From Rhyacophila brunnea (taxonomy: Eukaryota; Arthropoda; Insecta; Trichoptera; Rhyacophilidae), in contig JAGYXB010000051.1 in NCBI GenBank assembly GCA_022495005.1, positions 1,488,001 through 1,552,000 of the forward strand: a stretch of DNA of 64,000 nt, given 5' to 3'. The notes below the pieces were generated by a model, which worked only from the letters and a program-made list of their open reading frames with translations, searched no databases and was not told where the DNA came from. The stretch's first letter is position 1; every line of letters starts with the position of its first letter. A program made the position numbers and the translations under genes. Shown piece after piece: positions 33,181 through 46,684 of this stretch.

Positions 33181-34589
33181 TCCCAATTATTATAAAATTT
33201 TAAACACCTTTTAAATTTATGAATTGTTTTTCTATTAGGTTACAATATTCTTGTTAACAAAAATTAATAACAGTGATTTTTTTTAATTTTAAACATGTTT
33301 TGAGCGGTCATATAACAAGCCTAAGCCTGTGCGTCATCTCACCACTGTGCTGCGACATAAAATTTTTGACCTATTGTTCATACATTCGAACGCAATAGAA
33401 TAATAAATTAAAATATACCAATATTCAAGTGCTATTTCGTTCGCGCGCATTTAATGTCAATAGTGTTGAATGTCTACCAACTGGCGAGTGCACAGAACAG
33501 CGACTCGCGATGATATCATCACAAGTTTTTTGAAATAAATTTATTGGGCCACACATACTGAGTATGGGTAGTTTCATCCGAAACATGAGTACACAAACTG
33601 GTGACAGTATTTCCAACGGTAGTTCTGGACGAAATGAATAAAAATGACGTTTATTTGTGTTTATTTGTGTATTGAATGATGAATGGTTTCTGAAGTACAA
33701 TTTAAATATCCATAACGGTGGAGAATTATATGAATAAAATGGCCGCCGGAACGCAGATATTGAGGCTTGATTTATCACACCGTTTCACCAACTAATAAAT
33801 ATCTACCAGCTTAAACCTGATATTTACCGTCATGGGACACCTCTGTTTACACAGTGGTACAGAATAGTTTTGCATTATTTATATCTTGTAAAGAGTTATA
33901 AGCGATTCTAATGTTTTTTTTAGATATTATTACCGAGCGGTATGCCTAACAAAAATATGTAGTTCTACGTCAAAAACTGGTTTCACCCCGTGCTTTCAGC
34001 ATTTTTTTGCGAATTGCTGTTGGCAACACTGACCGTCAGCCCTTTTCGAGATGTCATAGTTTGGGGAAAATCAGAAGTTCTTTTTTTTTACCTTTTTGCT
34101 TATATCCACCGCCGGGTTACTTAAGCGTATGTGACATAGGATCAAACAAAAGGACAACATATATATGTTGTTTGTTTAATGCGAGATGATATTGTCAGGT
34201 CAGATTGTCTTATACCGTATTCTATGTCCAGGAATATTGTCCTGTACAACCTGTTTTTAATATAAAAAGTAGATAATCTTTAAGTTGTATTATTTTGCGA
34301 CATAAAATAACAATTTATTACATTATTCACGTAAAAATGCGAGTTTATTTCACTATTATTTTATATCAATTTATATCTATATACGTACCATGATTTGAGT
34401 TACCCCATATTCACCCATCATGTACCTATATGCAGTATTAATGTGAGTGTTGATTCGAGGCTATTAAAATATGCTTTTTAACCAGCCTGAGGTCACTAAA
34501 TGAGACAAGATCAAGATATTGAACCTGCCAAAAACATGTTTAATACACCTTTAAACTATCAAGGACTATAATAGTTTCTAAACAACGCG

Positions 34590-34660
34590 TTTGCAGCACA
34601 CATGGCACGGTTGGTAGCACAGTGGTCAGAATGTTCGCACAGCAAGTGAATGATGCATAT
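34590..34660 (+). mobile_element. possible SINE box-A fragment
   Basis: GGTAGCACAGTGGTCAGAAT matches the tRNA box A pattern, but no box B follows. Bases 34660-35750 show nothing recognised; GC-raised patches occur near 35230-35350 and 35560-35640. Confidence 0.3.
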
Positions 34661-35753
34661 TTGAAAGATATCTGTTCTAAAATTGTTGAAAGATTGTTTT
34701 AACGTGTATGTTTTTGGGGATTTTTCAAGTTTATCTGTTTTCCGTTTGTTAGCTTATAACTAATAAACTACTAGACCAATGTTCTGAACTAATAAACCCT
34801 TTCACAGCTACATTAATGATAGAATTCTAGTAGACTTTTACCTCGATTTTCGATATCTCAAAAGAAGGTTCTTGAATATAAGTCGCGACTAGAAATCGAA
34901 AAAATTCTGCAATGATATAAAGGCAGCGTGTTGGGGATATATAAGTGTGCACAAAAAAGTCTTACTTCTTAATTTGTAATTCTGTCTACTTTTCTTTTGT
35001 ATTTCATATGAACGATGCCGTGGATGATCGCTATTTTTAATAAAAAGAATGCTTTATCATAAAATATTGATTTATCATGAATATAATTAAATAATGCTTG
35101 TTATTTATGGTAAAGTTAAATGTAATAACGCAGGACAAATAATGAGTAAAATCGATGTTATCGCATAATAAAAGCGTAAAATTCGACATTCAAAATTGAA
35201 ATATTACTTTTTCTGCTGTTTTATAAATTTCAACCCGACCGGACCTTTCAACCATTAGATTTGATTTATAGCCATTTGTTTTTCCCGAAGTGGAAAAGAA
35301 CAACTATAAGGAAACTGCTGGGAATTTCATGAAATAAGATAAACTTTTCTTTTTCTTTCAGGGATATATCTTTGTACTTGACGTGTGTTTTTTTTTTATT
35401 TCACCTCTTCTTCCTCCTCGAAACGTGGCGAGGGATATAAATGATCTGTCGAAAATTCTATTACATTGTGTTTTGCCGATATGATAGATCTCTCTTTATT
35501 GTATTATATTCAAAAGGTAGTACAGCCATTATTGTGAATGAATGAATGAAGGGAAATTTATGAGCGGTTCTACGTACGGTCTGAATAATTACTCCCATCG
35601 TTATGACGCGGTGATTTTAAATTCATGCGAAAGGATGGATGAAAGAAGCGTACATTAAATTCTGATAACGTTCTGAATATACCATATTCAAAAATCAAAG
35701 ATATAATACTCATGACGGTATATACATATTATGTTGTTATACTAAGTTAAACT

Positions 35754-35830
35754 CAGGGGCGAATTTACCGGTACCAAAAGTACGGGCCCGTATCGACAAG
35801 GGGGCACCAAATAAAAAAAAATTAACTAAA
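35754..35830 (+). mobile_element. hAT-like end fragment
   Basis: CAGGGGCGAATTTACCGGTA and GGGCCCGTATCGACAAGGGG resemble the ends of G-tract hAT MITEs. The partner end is not visible. Bases 35830-38340 are AT-rich with no recognised gene. Confidence 0.4.
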
Positions 35831-38379
35831 ATTATGGAAAACTACGTTTGAAAAAAATTGAAATGATTTTATTTTTCGAAAATAACGCAGAAAGTGAATA
35901 TCTGCAGTCAAAAAAATATCAGATATTCTATGGTTTCGGGGTAAAAATGCTTACGTCAATTTGGTTGGAACTGAGATAATCGCATTTGAAATAAATCGCA
36001 GTGTATCAAAATATTGTAGTTTAGAAGTTTATTTTGTATTATATGTTCTACATTAGTTATGTATGATTAAAATCTTGATATTGTTCAATACCTATTACTC
36101 GGAATTAAAAATGGTTTTCTTAATTGAATCTCGACGTTAAATTCACTTTCTTTTTGCTGACATGTGAGAAAATCTGTGATACACAAATAAAATACCAACA
36201 ACCAACAGTGGCATTAAAATCTCAATTTCGTGAAAAACGTGACTTAAGCACTTTTACCTCGCAAACACAGCATTAACGAACGAATACAGAATTTTTATCT
36301 TAAATCTATAAAACATTTTTATTTTTTAATAATAAAATAGTTTTACGCGTATGATATAGATGTCATAGATAATTTGGATTACGACCCAAAAGATAACACA
36401 ACACAAAAGATGACATTTACTATGAAAGCAATTAACACTATAGTAGAACAGTATTAAATTTAACCAACTTGCGCATGTGCGACTTCTTCTCGTGCGTACG
36501 AATTACACAGGACGAATTTAATTTTGTTTCCGATACTATTTCTGACTGCTTTTATCTCTTAACTACCTACGACATATTTTCTGTCAAAACTATAGAGCTT
36601 ACGCATATGTAGTATGTTTATAGTAAAATTTATATAATATATAGCATTTTATATAATATAAAGGTGAAGGTAAATAAGTACTCAGAACATATTGTTTGGG
36701 TCTATTGAAGAAACAATTATGTATGCCCCATTTTTAGCATGACAGCTATTCAAATTACTTGTACATATTTATTGTGTATGTGGACACCAAATTGGTGCTG
36801 CAAGTGGGGAGTGATTCAATCTGCTCTTGTTTAAATCGGTTTTGAGTTTTGAATACAACGAAGATTTTTTTTTAATATTCCTGAAGGATACAAATTTTCA
36901 ACTAAATGCGCTATTTTAAAACGTGGAAATCCTTTAAATATGTTATTTAGTTACCATGCAATTTCTACGCTATCTATTTTACATAATATTGATAACGCAT
37001 GCATTTGGTACTCAGTTAATTTGTATTAAAACATAAATCCTTTTAAAGCAATCCTTTAGAGTTTATTAACTTATTACAAAATTTATATCGAAAGCTTCGC
37101 AGACATGTAATTATGTAATCCAGATCTTACAAGATATCTAGAAATATATATATTATACGTTGTTAGTCTTATTACAATTTTGAGTCGCATTAAAAATCTG
37201 TTTTTACGACTGTAAAATCTACGCACTTCATTAAAAGTTCAGTTATGGTTTGATCCAGAGCATGGATCTCAATAAGTTGAACAGATGGCCAAAAAATACT
37301 CATAGAATTATTGAAGATGTACAATAAAAAGGAAATTGTAATGTTAAACATATTACTGTATAAAGCATCACCTATGTTCTCACATAATGTGTTTAGGGTT
37401 AATTTGTCTTATACTATAAGAAATTACACGACCTGTAGTAGTAGATGTGTAATGTCACCTTTGTCGAGTCATTTTGTCGCAAAGTGCCTCGTACGAGAGA
37501 GGTAAGAAGAAAAACCTAATTAAACGAGACACGCTAGGTATGACACGTGGGTTATAAAACTTCAATTAAATCTCTCTGTTACACTACGTTAGTACAGTAA
37601 AGTTAGTCTCACGTTTCCTACACTTACCTTTTACCTGCACCGTTCGATTTGAATTAAATACGTAATAAATAATATACCTAGGTACGTCATAATTTTTAAT
37701 TGCACAATATTTTAATCAATTAAACATATACATGATTTAACAGTGTGTCATTGAACATACATAATAAAATTGAGAGACTATGACGCCGTCAATAAACTAA
37801 AGTTAGTACCTATTGTCAATAATATCTTGATTAAAATTAATAGAAATTGAAATAGTACCACAGGAAACTTCGCCATGATTAGTGATTGTATCAATGTCGT
37901 GATTGATTAAGCACACCACCAAGATTGCTATGGTTGTTTATTCAAGCTCCAAGCACACTAAAATCTTACAAACGTTCTTGGATAATTGAAGGTAGATAAT
38001 TTTACTTTCACTACCTTCACAATATTATGTATATTTTTAAGAGATGTAAAAATCGACATGTACCTATAAGAAAGTACAAAAAGTGAATTAAATATATCAT
38101 AATATAAAGAATTTATAAAACACCAGAAAACTCTAATGACAGTTGACAGAATGAAGGTTAGACAAATATAAATGAATTGATGATGAAGTTTAGTTAATAA
38201 CTTTTATTGTGCGATTGTAAATTAATATCACATATACGCAGTTAACTGTTTTTTGTAAATTATTTATGTTCTTGTTTTAAAATGATCTTCTATCCTCAAT
38301 TTATGGAAAAATTATGTTTATAATTATTAATGGTGCTTGGCACGAGGACATCGTTCTGACCCAGAATATATAATGGCTT

Positions 38380-38695
38380 CGACCAAGTAGGTAATTGACT
38401 CAAATCCTACAGGACGCCAGGATTGGAAACCATCCCTCATGATAGCATTCGAAAATGTCTCAAAAGCAGAAGTGACCTTCGATAGTTAGGATAGTGAAAA
38501 ACGAGCATGCCTTGTAGAAAGGCATTCGGAAAATAATCGTTTGACGAGTTTTTAAAATGACAATTTTTTTCTGGGCGCAATCTAAAATAAGCTTTTAATA
38601 ATTATGCTAGGGCAGATAGTGATATATGGGGGATACTGACCTGGAAGAGGGTAAACCCGCCCGTGGTCGTTAAGTCACTCATGATAATGATGATA
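38380..38695 (+). pseudogene. possible LINE 3'-end remnant
   Basis: A GC-raised stretch (for example GACCTGGAAGAGGGTAAACC, then a CCCGTGGTCG word) ends in TGATAATGATGATAT, similar to LINE terminal microsatellites. No motif survives translation, so this is a weak call. Confidence 0.25.
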
Positions 38696-38844
38696 TTGCT
38701 ATAATGCAACATATAATATTTATTATAGTTGTTATTCGAAACTGCTATAACAGTGAAATTTGAGGATATTCATTGACCCTTACCTACAGAAAATCTACTC
38801 CATCAGGTCACCCTATTATCCCCGCTCATATATAGGTACTAAGG

Positions 38845-39050
38845 GCAAGTTTCTCGTAGGTTGTACGCCGACTGAAAGGGTCCCGCGAGATCGGCTCACA
38901 TCTTCGTAATAACTTCAAACTCGTACGAACTGTTGACTCAGGATTAGTTTGTACGCTTTGCATTATAGAAAATGGAGTTTGATACTCTCAAAGTTCGCAT
39001 AATGGAGATCAGCCGTTATGGCGGGACTCTCGCTAATCCTACAGACGATA
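38845..39050. mobile_element. weak foldback remnant
   Basis: GGGTCCCGCGAGATCGGCT and AGCCGTTATGGCGGGACTC pair imperfectly across about 150 bases. CTCGTACGAACTGTTGAC and TTTGTACG words lie between. A decayed MITE is likely. Confidence 0.35.
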
Positions 39051-39694
39051 GCAATTATTTTCACGCTTAAGTATACTACTCCATCCATGAATATATATTT
39101 GATTTAATACTTTGTAATAGAAAGTAATATAATTAATTATATCTTTATAATATGAGTGCTAACTGTTTTCTCAAATCAAATGAAATAGATTTATTTTCAT
39201 TAAGTAACTCGCCTACTTGATTCAGTCATCATCAGTTAGTAGACGGCAGAAGCATATCAAACGTATTCCAACTCTATATTAACATCTTTTCATTATTTTT
39301 CTTAATCCTAGATAGCACCGATAACTTCTGGGTAAATTCTGTATCTATGTATGGCGGTTATATAATTATTGTAAGTTAACACCTAACATCTGCTGTGTGT
39401 GTCATATTAGGTATTTTACTTTTACATAAGTAGGTACTTAAAAAACGTACTTCTTTAAATACATAATGGTTTGAAAAGATCCTAGATTTTTTTTAGACTG
39501 AGTGGGACTAGAACAGACGTATTTTGCTTACCGCGCTATGCATCTAGCGACTGGCCACTAAGCAAAAGAGCCTGTTTTTCTAGTTGTACTAATAAAGCGG
39601 TTACTAGTTTGAATCTTGTTTTACGCATAAATATGGATGTTGTGATATGAAAACTAACTCTAATTATTTTTTGTAAGTATATATCACCTGTATT

Positions 39695-40252
39695 TCGAGT
39701 TGGGTTTTGGGAATTCTCGAGAAATTTTCGAGATTTCCCATCCCGAATCTCGAGAATTGAAATTTTTAACATTTCGGGATTTCTTTATTATCAAATATTA
39801 TTTGAAAAACAATTTTCTATATGAAAAAAGTGGATATAAAACACAAAACGTTTAAAGACTGATCGGGACATTTTACACAATTAAGCCAACGTCGACTCAA
39901 AATGAGCGCAATTTTTACAACATCAGGGAATTTTGTGTTTCAAAAGCGTACGCGATTGTCAGACGCAGCAATTGACAGTCTGTGTTTTTTGAAATTCTAT
40001 TTTAATAAGTAATGTTTTCAATTATTTTTGTTTCCCTACTTCTATTTTGTTTGTCTTCTTACATTAATAAAAAAAAATCATATTTTTGGAATTTGTCTGT
40101 TTTTACACTTATTTTAGGATTTTTACAGGTTTTTTTTAATTTCCCGATATCTCAAGAATTCTCGAGAATCCTTTTCTGAAAATCCCGAATCTCGAGAATT
40201 CAAAATTTCATCATTTCGGAGATTGAGATTTTCTCGGGAAATACCCAACTCT
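39695..40252. mobile_element. palindrome-rich TIR element, copy 1, with 9-bp duplication
   Basis: The ends TCGAGTTGGGT and ACCCAACTCT are inverted. Both flanks carry ACCTGTATT (39686-39694 and 40253-40261). The outer 80-100 bases on each side are packed with the words TCTCGAGAATT, CGGGAT and ATCCCGAATCTCGAGA, giving many overlapping hairpins. The core (AAAACGTTTAAAGACTGATC, AAGCCAACGTCGACTC) is shared with the reverse copy at 63350. An 8-9 bp duplication fits hAT or Mutator-like elements. No transposase frame. A 78-codon minus frame over its left end is not a gene. Confidence 0.8.
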
Positions 40253-41007
40253 ACCTGTATTCATATACAATGAGTGATGTTAGATTCATTTTCCTACCTG
40301 TGTGTAGATATAGATCATTACTGTATTTAAAATGTTAAAATCAACACAATTACTTTTAATACTTAACACCTACAACATATTTTAAAGAATTTTATTTAAA
40401 GAGGTTTTAAAGAAATCAAAGTTTTAACTTTTAAATTTCTTTACCTGCAGTTATTATAGATGGTAAAGTATCCGGCTAGTATACAATGCAGCAGCTAGAT
40501 AGAGCAATGCATTTGATATTCCATATTTACCGACGTGCGCTGAAGATACCTCGTTCACATTACCTGACACAGAATATCAGAATAGCCCCGGCGAATTTAT
40601 ATGGAGTCCCTAACGGCAAGGAAGCCGGCTTACTAATTTTCATACTAAATGAGATCTTGAATTATTAAATGTACCCCATTACTGTGAAAACGTTTTCGAA
40701 TGGCGTGCATTGTGCGGCGAACAAGAGTGTGTCTGTAAACATTGACGTACAATTTATATACGTAGACTTATGTAAGGGGGGTCTGGATTGCCGAAACACA
40801 CTGAGGCATGCCTAATTTACCTCTGCCTCAAGACAGTTACAATAAAACATGAATTTGTGAATCTTAAATGCTCGGTAACAGTTCTCAGTAAGAGGTGAAA
40901 TTATTATAAAGGCAGAAACGTTTTGTTGAAAGTCTTTTAAATAATAAAAACATACTTCGTATGTAGTTGAATGTAATGAATTAAAACTTACAATACTATA
41001 GTTTTGC

Positions 41008-41198
41008 CGGTACTGTTCGGTTATACGGAATACAGCGGAAAACACATTTTGAAAATAGCCGATAAACTGGATTATTTGTTAATTTAACCTAACCAAACCT
41101 AACCTAACCTAAACTAACCCAAACTAACAAATAATCCAGTATATCGGGTATTTTCAAAATGCGTTTTCCGCTGTATTCCGTATAACCGAACAGTACCG
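41008..41198. mobile_element. 191-bp foldback MITE with telomere-like loop and 6-bp duplication
   Basis: The left arm CGGTACTGTTCGGTTATACG continues through GAATACAGCGGAAAACACAT to GGATTATTTGTTA. It pairs with the right arm over about 80 bases with only a few mismatches. The loop is a run of CCTAA-type units (CCTAACCTAACCTAAACTAA). TTTTGC occurs on both sides (41002-41007 and 41199-41204). A diverged half copy lies at 42530-42655. Confidence 0.8.
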
Positions 41199-41884
41199 TT
41201 TTGCCTGAACAATTATGCTAAAACAACAATAAATAAATAATGTTTGGATAGCGTAGTTATTAGGAATTAGTCATTGGGTTAGTAAGTACATTAAGTATAC
41301 TTGGAAAACAAACAAGATACCTAGTGAACAAACAAGATCGATCACATTAATTATTAGCTTATAGGTATACCTACCTATAAGCTAAAAATAAGTAACTTAA
41401 CATTTTAAATCGAATTATGATAATATTAATACTATCAACCGAAGGTACTTGGTGGAATTTGTATTTAATTTCTAATGGATTCAAGCTCTGTACTATTCCA
41501 TTTAAGTTGTTTTTTGCGACCTGGGTTTCGCCTTTCGGCATCTTCATGCGTCGTGTACAATAACTTTGTTGATTTTTAACATTTTTACTTCGATTTATGC
41601 AGTTCTGAAATCTCTTCAATTTGAATCGACATAATTGGAGATACATCATTTTTAAAGTCGTGTTTCTATCCGAAACCATACTACTACAAGTTAATTTAAA
41701 TGGTTGTCTTGCACACAGAATACGTTCAGATACGATTCAGAAAAATATCGAAAAGGTGTTGTGGTATTACGTAGTTAGAATATATCTCCAAATGGGCCAT
41801 AGCTTCCTCTACGAGCGAATCACCATGACAAATAATTCACCTCGAAAAGAAAAAGATTATTGGTTGATAAAATGAAATCGTCCG

Positions 41885-42140
41885 TAGAACGCGACAGTGG
41901 CGATTACGCATTTCATAGGAGATTGTTTTATTGCGAGCTTAGCACTCTTAATGATTTGTCATGTAAATTTTATTGCCGAAGACGCCCGTTTTAAGCCTTA
42001 TAAACATTATTACTGAAATTTACGTCCGAAGAAAACGCGAGTCGGTGAAATCTCAGCAGTAGTATAAACTTGGCGAGGGAAGGGTTGCTTGCTGACTTGC
42101 TCGAATTAGCGAAAATGCGAAAGGCAAATAAAATGACAAA
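41885..42140. other. GC-raised unassigned block
   Basis: It contains AGACGCCCGTTTTAAGCC, AACGCGAGTCGGTGAAATC and ATTTTATTGC words, with no frame or repeat match. Regulatory DNA is possible. Confidence 0.2.
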
Positions 42141-42529
42141 TGTGTACGGCATTTAATTATTATCGAAAAGGCGTTATTTATGTATTAAGCGAATACTTAC
42201 TGTCGCCTCTTTATTGCAATACCTAAATAATGGTATAACAAAGCTACTGGAAATAAGTAAATATATAATATAACATAATATTAATGTAACGAACATACTT
42301 TGGATATTTTGGTCAAAAACGTACCTATATATTTTGAAAAACACGTAGCACCGCACAGGACTCCTACATCCAACGGATATATGTAAATTGTATGTAAAAC
42401 ATTCCACCGTGGTACATTTCGCCGTAAGTTTTTCTAATGGAAAGAGATGATCGTATATTATACGGTCTCCAATTTTATTAGATTCAATATGAACATTAAT
42501 TCAATTTTTTATAGCTGATTTGGGTAAAA

Positions 42530-42655
42530 TTCACGAATTCAAGAAGAAAAACCTCATCTAACCTAACTTAACATAACCTAACAAATAATCCAGTATATCG
42601 GCAATTTTCAAAAAAAATCCTGTAACGTGTAAACCGACAATAACCGTGATTTATT
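42530..42655. mobile_element. diverged fragment of the 41008 element
   Basis: CCTAACTTAACATAACCTAA is followed by CAAATAATCCAGTATATCGG and CAATTTTCAAAA, as in the right half of 41008-41198. The left arm is not recognisable. Bases 42660-43730 hold at most a tRNA-like scrap near 42775-42845. Confidence 0.6.
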
Positions 42656-43729
42656 TAGACGTGAATATTATGTCAGTACTATACGACCCGAAGAGGTTGG
42701 TCGGTCTTTAATAAACGGCCTTTATATTTCTGATACAACATTTCACGGTGAAGTGTGATACGGTGAACTGCATACGTCCAAGTTTCCGGATACGGCATCC
42801 AACGGGTTCCGGACAATCTGCTTTACCAATTCAACTACAAACGCTATGCCTATTTACTATGAAATTAAACTAACTTTAAGTACTTTACAAATTTCTATAA
42901 TACTATCGGCGACAGGGTTCTGTGGTTTTGAATCAATGTTTCAATAATAGAAATCGTCAGTAATCCCTCCAAATTTTAGTCATAACGTACTTGCATTTGC
43001 TAATACTTTAATAAACTATTTATTTATTCATCTAATACTTCACTAGATTAATTATTGATAATGTAAGTAATATTATTTATTGAACATATATACGTAACTT
43101 GTATTATACATTAACTTCCGTTAAAAATATTATTTTTGTTAAATCGCATTTTTGGTCTGAAATGAGAAATTTCAAATTTATATGTTTGAGAAATTTTTAT
43201 TAAATTTTAAATTCTTATTAATAAAACAATTTTGGCGATATTCTATTACATCGCTTACTCATAGTTTCTTACATGGCCTTTCCACGGTATGACAAACATG
43301 CAGCTTTCCATGTTACGTTGCACAACTTGTAATTTTACATTAAAGCTGGGAAATATGTTTACACAGAAAACTGTCGCCAGTCATCAGTGTCGACTAAACA
43401 TAATATAAAGTTACTTATGATATTTTTATTGTATTCTGTGTGTACCTGAATATGGCACCCTCAGGCATTACTTTATATCTTCACCCTCGCGGGATTTCAC
43501 TAGGGTCGATTCTCTATGGTTCTTCTCCAGCTGTTCTTGATTGAGAGTTTTTACATCCGGGATTTCCCCGTTCATCTTTTTCCTTTGAATTCCCTTTGAC
43601 AAGAATATTCTTATGCATACATATTGCCGGAGGCATCATAGTATGACACGTTTTATAAATCTATTATGTTTCAAATATTAGTACTTAGATATACTTATAG
43701 TATATTGTATCTATTATACTGTATCTTAA

Positions 43730-43815
43730 AAACATAACACGGGATTTAAACCCATGACTGCCGATTTCAATGGAGGACTGCAACTGTAATCATTAACTAT
43801 TTATCCAACGTAGTC
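43730..43815 (-). mobile_element. tRNA-derived SINE head, reverse
   Basis: On the minus strand box-B-like GGGTTTAAATCCCG follows a box-A-like TGGATAAATAGTTAATGA at tRNA-like spacing. The remainder is not tRNA-like. Confidence 0.4.
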
Positions 43816-44040
43816 TTTAAACTCCTTTATTTCATAGATTGAGGTAAGGCTTAATATGTCACATATTCGAAAGATATAACAAGACAATATAAATTTAGTT
43901 TATCTAATATATATTAGTTTTACGGCATCACGGATGAATACAATGTACTTAGAATAACTGGTGGAAACTATCTGGTAATATTGTATAGTTTTTGATTATT
44001 GAGCTGAGGTAGATAGATTATCGAATGTCAGATATTTTAT

Positions 44041-44485
44041 AACGTTTTTATTAGCTCGTATTCTTATTTGTCCGGTACAAATCTTGCAATCGATTTTTAA
44101 CTAACTTCCCGACTAGCTAGACATTTGAAACTTTTAGAATATATCAGAACACGATGCCAATGCCAAGCCATCTTTAAGCAGAATTGAATTCATTTCCAAT
44201 TAATTCGGTTTTGTATGGAAAGTTATTTCAGAAAAATCCGTAAAAAGTAAAAGACTATTATTGGTTGCTAAGGCGGTGGTCCTAGCAACTAAATTATTAA
44301 TATATACGTGCGTTACTATGGGAATCAAAATGAAATGTCAACATGACATTTCAGTATTCTTTATTTTGTTTGTTTGTTTGTTTTTTATTTACTTCATATC
44401 AAGTACAAGTTTGAGCATATTATTGAGCATAATAATTCAACAGAAAATTTAAAAATGTTGTATATAAAAAGTTGTTTTTATCTTG
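44041..44485 (+). repeat. dispersed repeat, copy 1 (about 450 bp)
   Basis: It shares long stretches, in the same order and orientation, with 61087-61545: ACAAATCTTGCAATCGATTT, CATTTGAAACTTTTAGAATA, TTCAGAAAAATCCGTAAAAA, TTATTAATATATACGTGC and ACTTCATATCAAGTACAAGT. A small hairpin, GAAATGTCA/TGACATTTC, is conserved in both. I recall similar sequence as common in moth genomes but cannot name it. Frames of 60-63 codons here are not conserved as protein. Confidence 0.8.
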
Positions 44486-44639
44486 TAATTATTTCTGCTC
44501 AGACGGTAATAATTAATGATTCTGCTTTACACTACGAGATGTCTCTGTACCACTAATCTACTACTTATCAGTATTTAAAACAATGTAACCAACAATTAAT
44601 AATTATGTGTGAGTTGATATTAAAATCTTTCTGATTTAT

Positions 44640-45075
44640 TATTAAGGTGATACACCAGTGAAACCGCAAATAATTTTCAACTATAGGCGCGACGAAATTT
44701 TGGACTCGCTCGCATTCTGTGAGAGATCGTCGAGCTGGCAACACGTCACTTTGTTTCGTGATGGCGACGGGCCAATTAATTCTTAAATCGTGTAAAGATG
44801 ACTAAAAACGTTACCTTAAACATTTACTTTAAAAATAAAACATGTCAATGAATATATCAGTATTGTTACTAATAGAACAATAAACAGAACATAAAACGGA
44901 CGAATGTTGGATTTATATGACAAATTATATTTCGTTTGACATGCGTCATTTGCACCCGCGACCTGCAATCCGCGCATCGCCTAACCACGGTCTTTTTAGA
45001 CCGTGCCTCAACTGATGTACAGCCTTAAGGAGCTGTATCGTGTCACTTGTATAGTGTCGTTAATTATGTACGTAT
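44640..45075. other. GC-raised unassigned block with hairpin
   Basis: It holds CACGGTCTTTTTAGACCGTG (a clear 8-bp-stem hairpin near 44975-44996) and AACACGTCACTTTGTTTCG. No coding frame. A transposon scrap or a regulatory element. Confidence 0.25.
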
Positions 45076-45434
45076 TTATCCTATATCACAGGAGTTGCCT
45101 ACTTTGTTGCGATTTTCTTTATCGGTAGAAAATGAAATAAATGAACACTGCGAATATGTGTTAGAATGAATTGGCATTACGATGTATCTAATAAACTTAT
45201 TCTAATATTATATTATAATATTACAGTAATCACAAAATGACAAAAAACGACGTATTCGTGTCAATCTAAAAATACAAAGCATTACTACATACATACAAAA
45301 TATAATTCAGTTCAAAACAAGTGACCGATTAACGCAAATTTATAAATCGTGTTAACAATTGTTGTGATACTTATTAATAAAACAACAGCTTTATTCAACT
45401 ACTTAAATTAAACGAGTGTAGAAAATTCACACAG

Positions 45435-45535
45435 TGGTTGAACCCAGCGGATGTATATATAATAGGCTGAGCAAGTGGCTAAAAATCTGTTATAACATTC
45501 TTCGTCAGCCAGCAACGATTCACATCAAAATCTTT
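45435..45535 (+). mobile_element. partial SINE family A body
   Basis: AATAGGCTGAGCAAGTGGCT parallels AATAGGTTGAGCAAGTGGCT in the copy at 4155. The head is decayed. Bases 45540-46680 hold only a small inverted motif at about 45868-45895 (TTTCGTCCGAA/TTCGGA…CGAAA). Confidence 0.5.
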
Positions 45536-46684
45536 CTCCCCTTAGATCATAATCTTAATAGAATTTTTACGATTGTATTATAAAAAAGCTTTAAAAGATG
45601 AATAGTATTGAATGTGAGGATATATTATGTCCATTAAAACATGAAGAAAAATAGAAGCATCAATGCTAAATTAACTAAATACTGCACAATGTACACAGTT
45701 TTTGGTCATTAATATCGGTCTATAAATAAAAGAAAATGATAGCTCACATCATTTGAAGAAGGCCATATGTCGGCCATTCCGTTTTAAACAATAATAATCC
45801 GTATTCTGACATCACGCGATCGGCAACTTCCATAATGCACGTAAATTATAAATCAGGTGCCGAACGTTTCGTCCGAACTTTTCGGACTGCGCGAAACTTG
45901 CTCGCCAAACTGATTATTTAAAATAATAATAATAAAATAATGGAGTTTTTTGACGAACAAAAAACAATTTTTTTTTATAGAATGTTAACAAAAAATATAT
46001 TTCACTTTAAAGAAAATTTTAATTAACCAGATGTGTAAGAATGTTTAACGGCCCGCATGCTCAGCGTAGGTCAAAATTGAGTTTTTATTGTATTTTCAAA
46101 CCATGATCCTGGGCAATCCTTAAACGTCGTAGATAATCTATTTATATAATTTTGAAGCCTTATTATCCTTTATATTTATTTTAAACATTTGATGACTGCA
46201 TAAAGTATTTTTATTACATAAAATAGTATTCTTTTAAACCTCTCGCTCTAATGTTTTAGAATATAGTCATATTTCAGTACATAAATGTGCAGTGGTGTTA
46301 AGATTTTTTACATTTATTAATTTTTAAACGCATTTATAAAACCATCAGTATAATTTATATCGACATTATTATAGTGAAATATTTACGATAAAAAATTATA
46401 TTGATAATCTCTGTGATCCCAAATTTGACAAGAATTATGCATTTTATTGTTCAAAAAATCGGCAAGATTTACACATTTGAAGATAATTCTAAAGATATTA
46501 ATTATAAGCTATGTTTTTGACCATTCAAGTGTGATAAACATCTTACGAATAATGATTGCTTTATAATAATTATAGACCTAAGAATAGGTAGTGTTTTTTT
46601 GAAAAACGCCATTTCTTTTGTCATTCCCCAGTGGTTAAGCTACAACATACGGCCATAGCCATAAATTGATAAACTATATTTGAA

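Noticed and set aside
33425..33778. 117-codon minus-strand open frame
   Set aside because: No recognisable domain, no splice or promoter context, and composition like that of nearby non-coding DNA.
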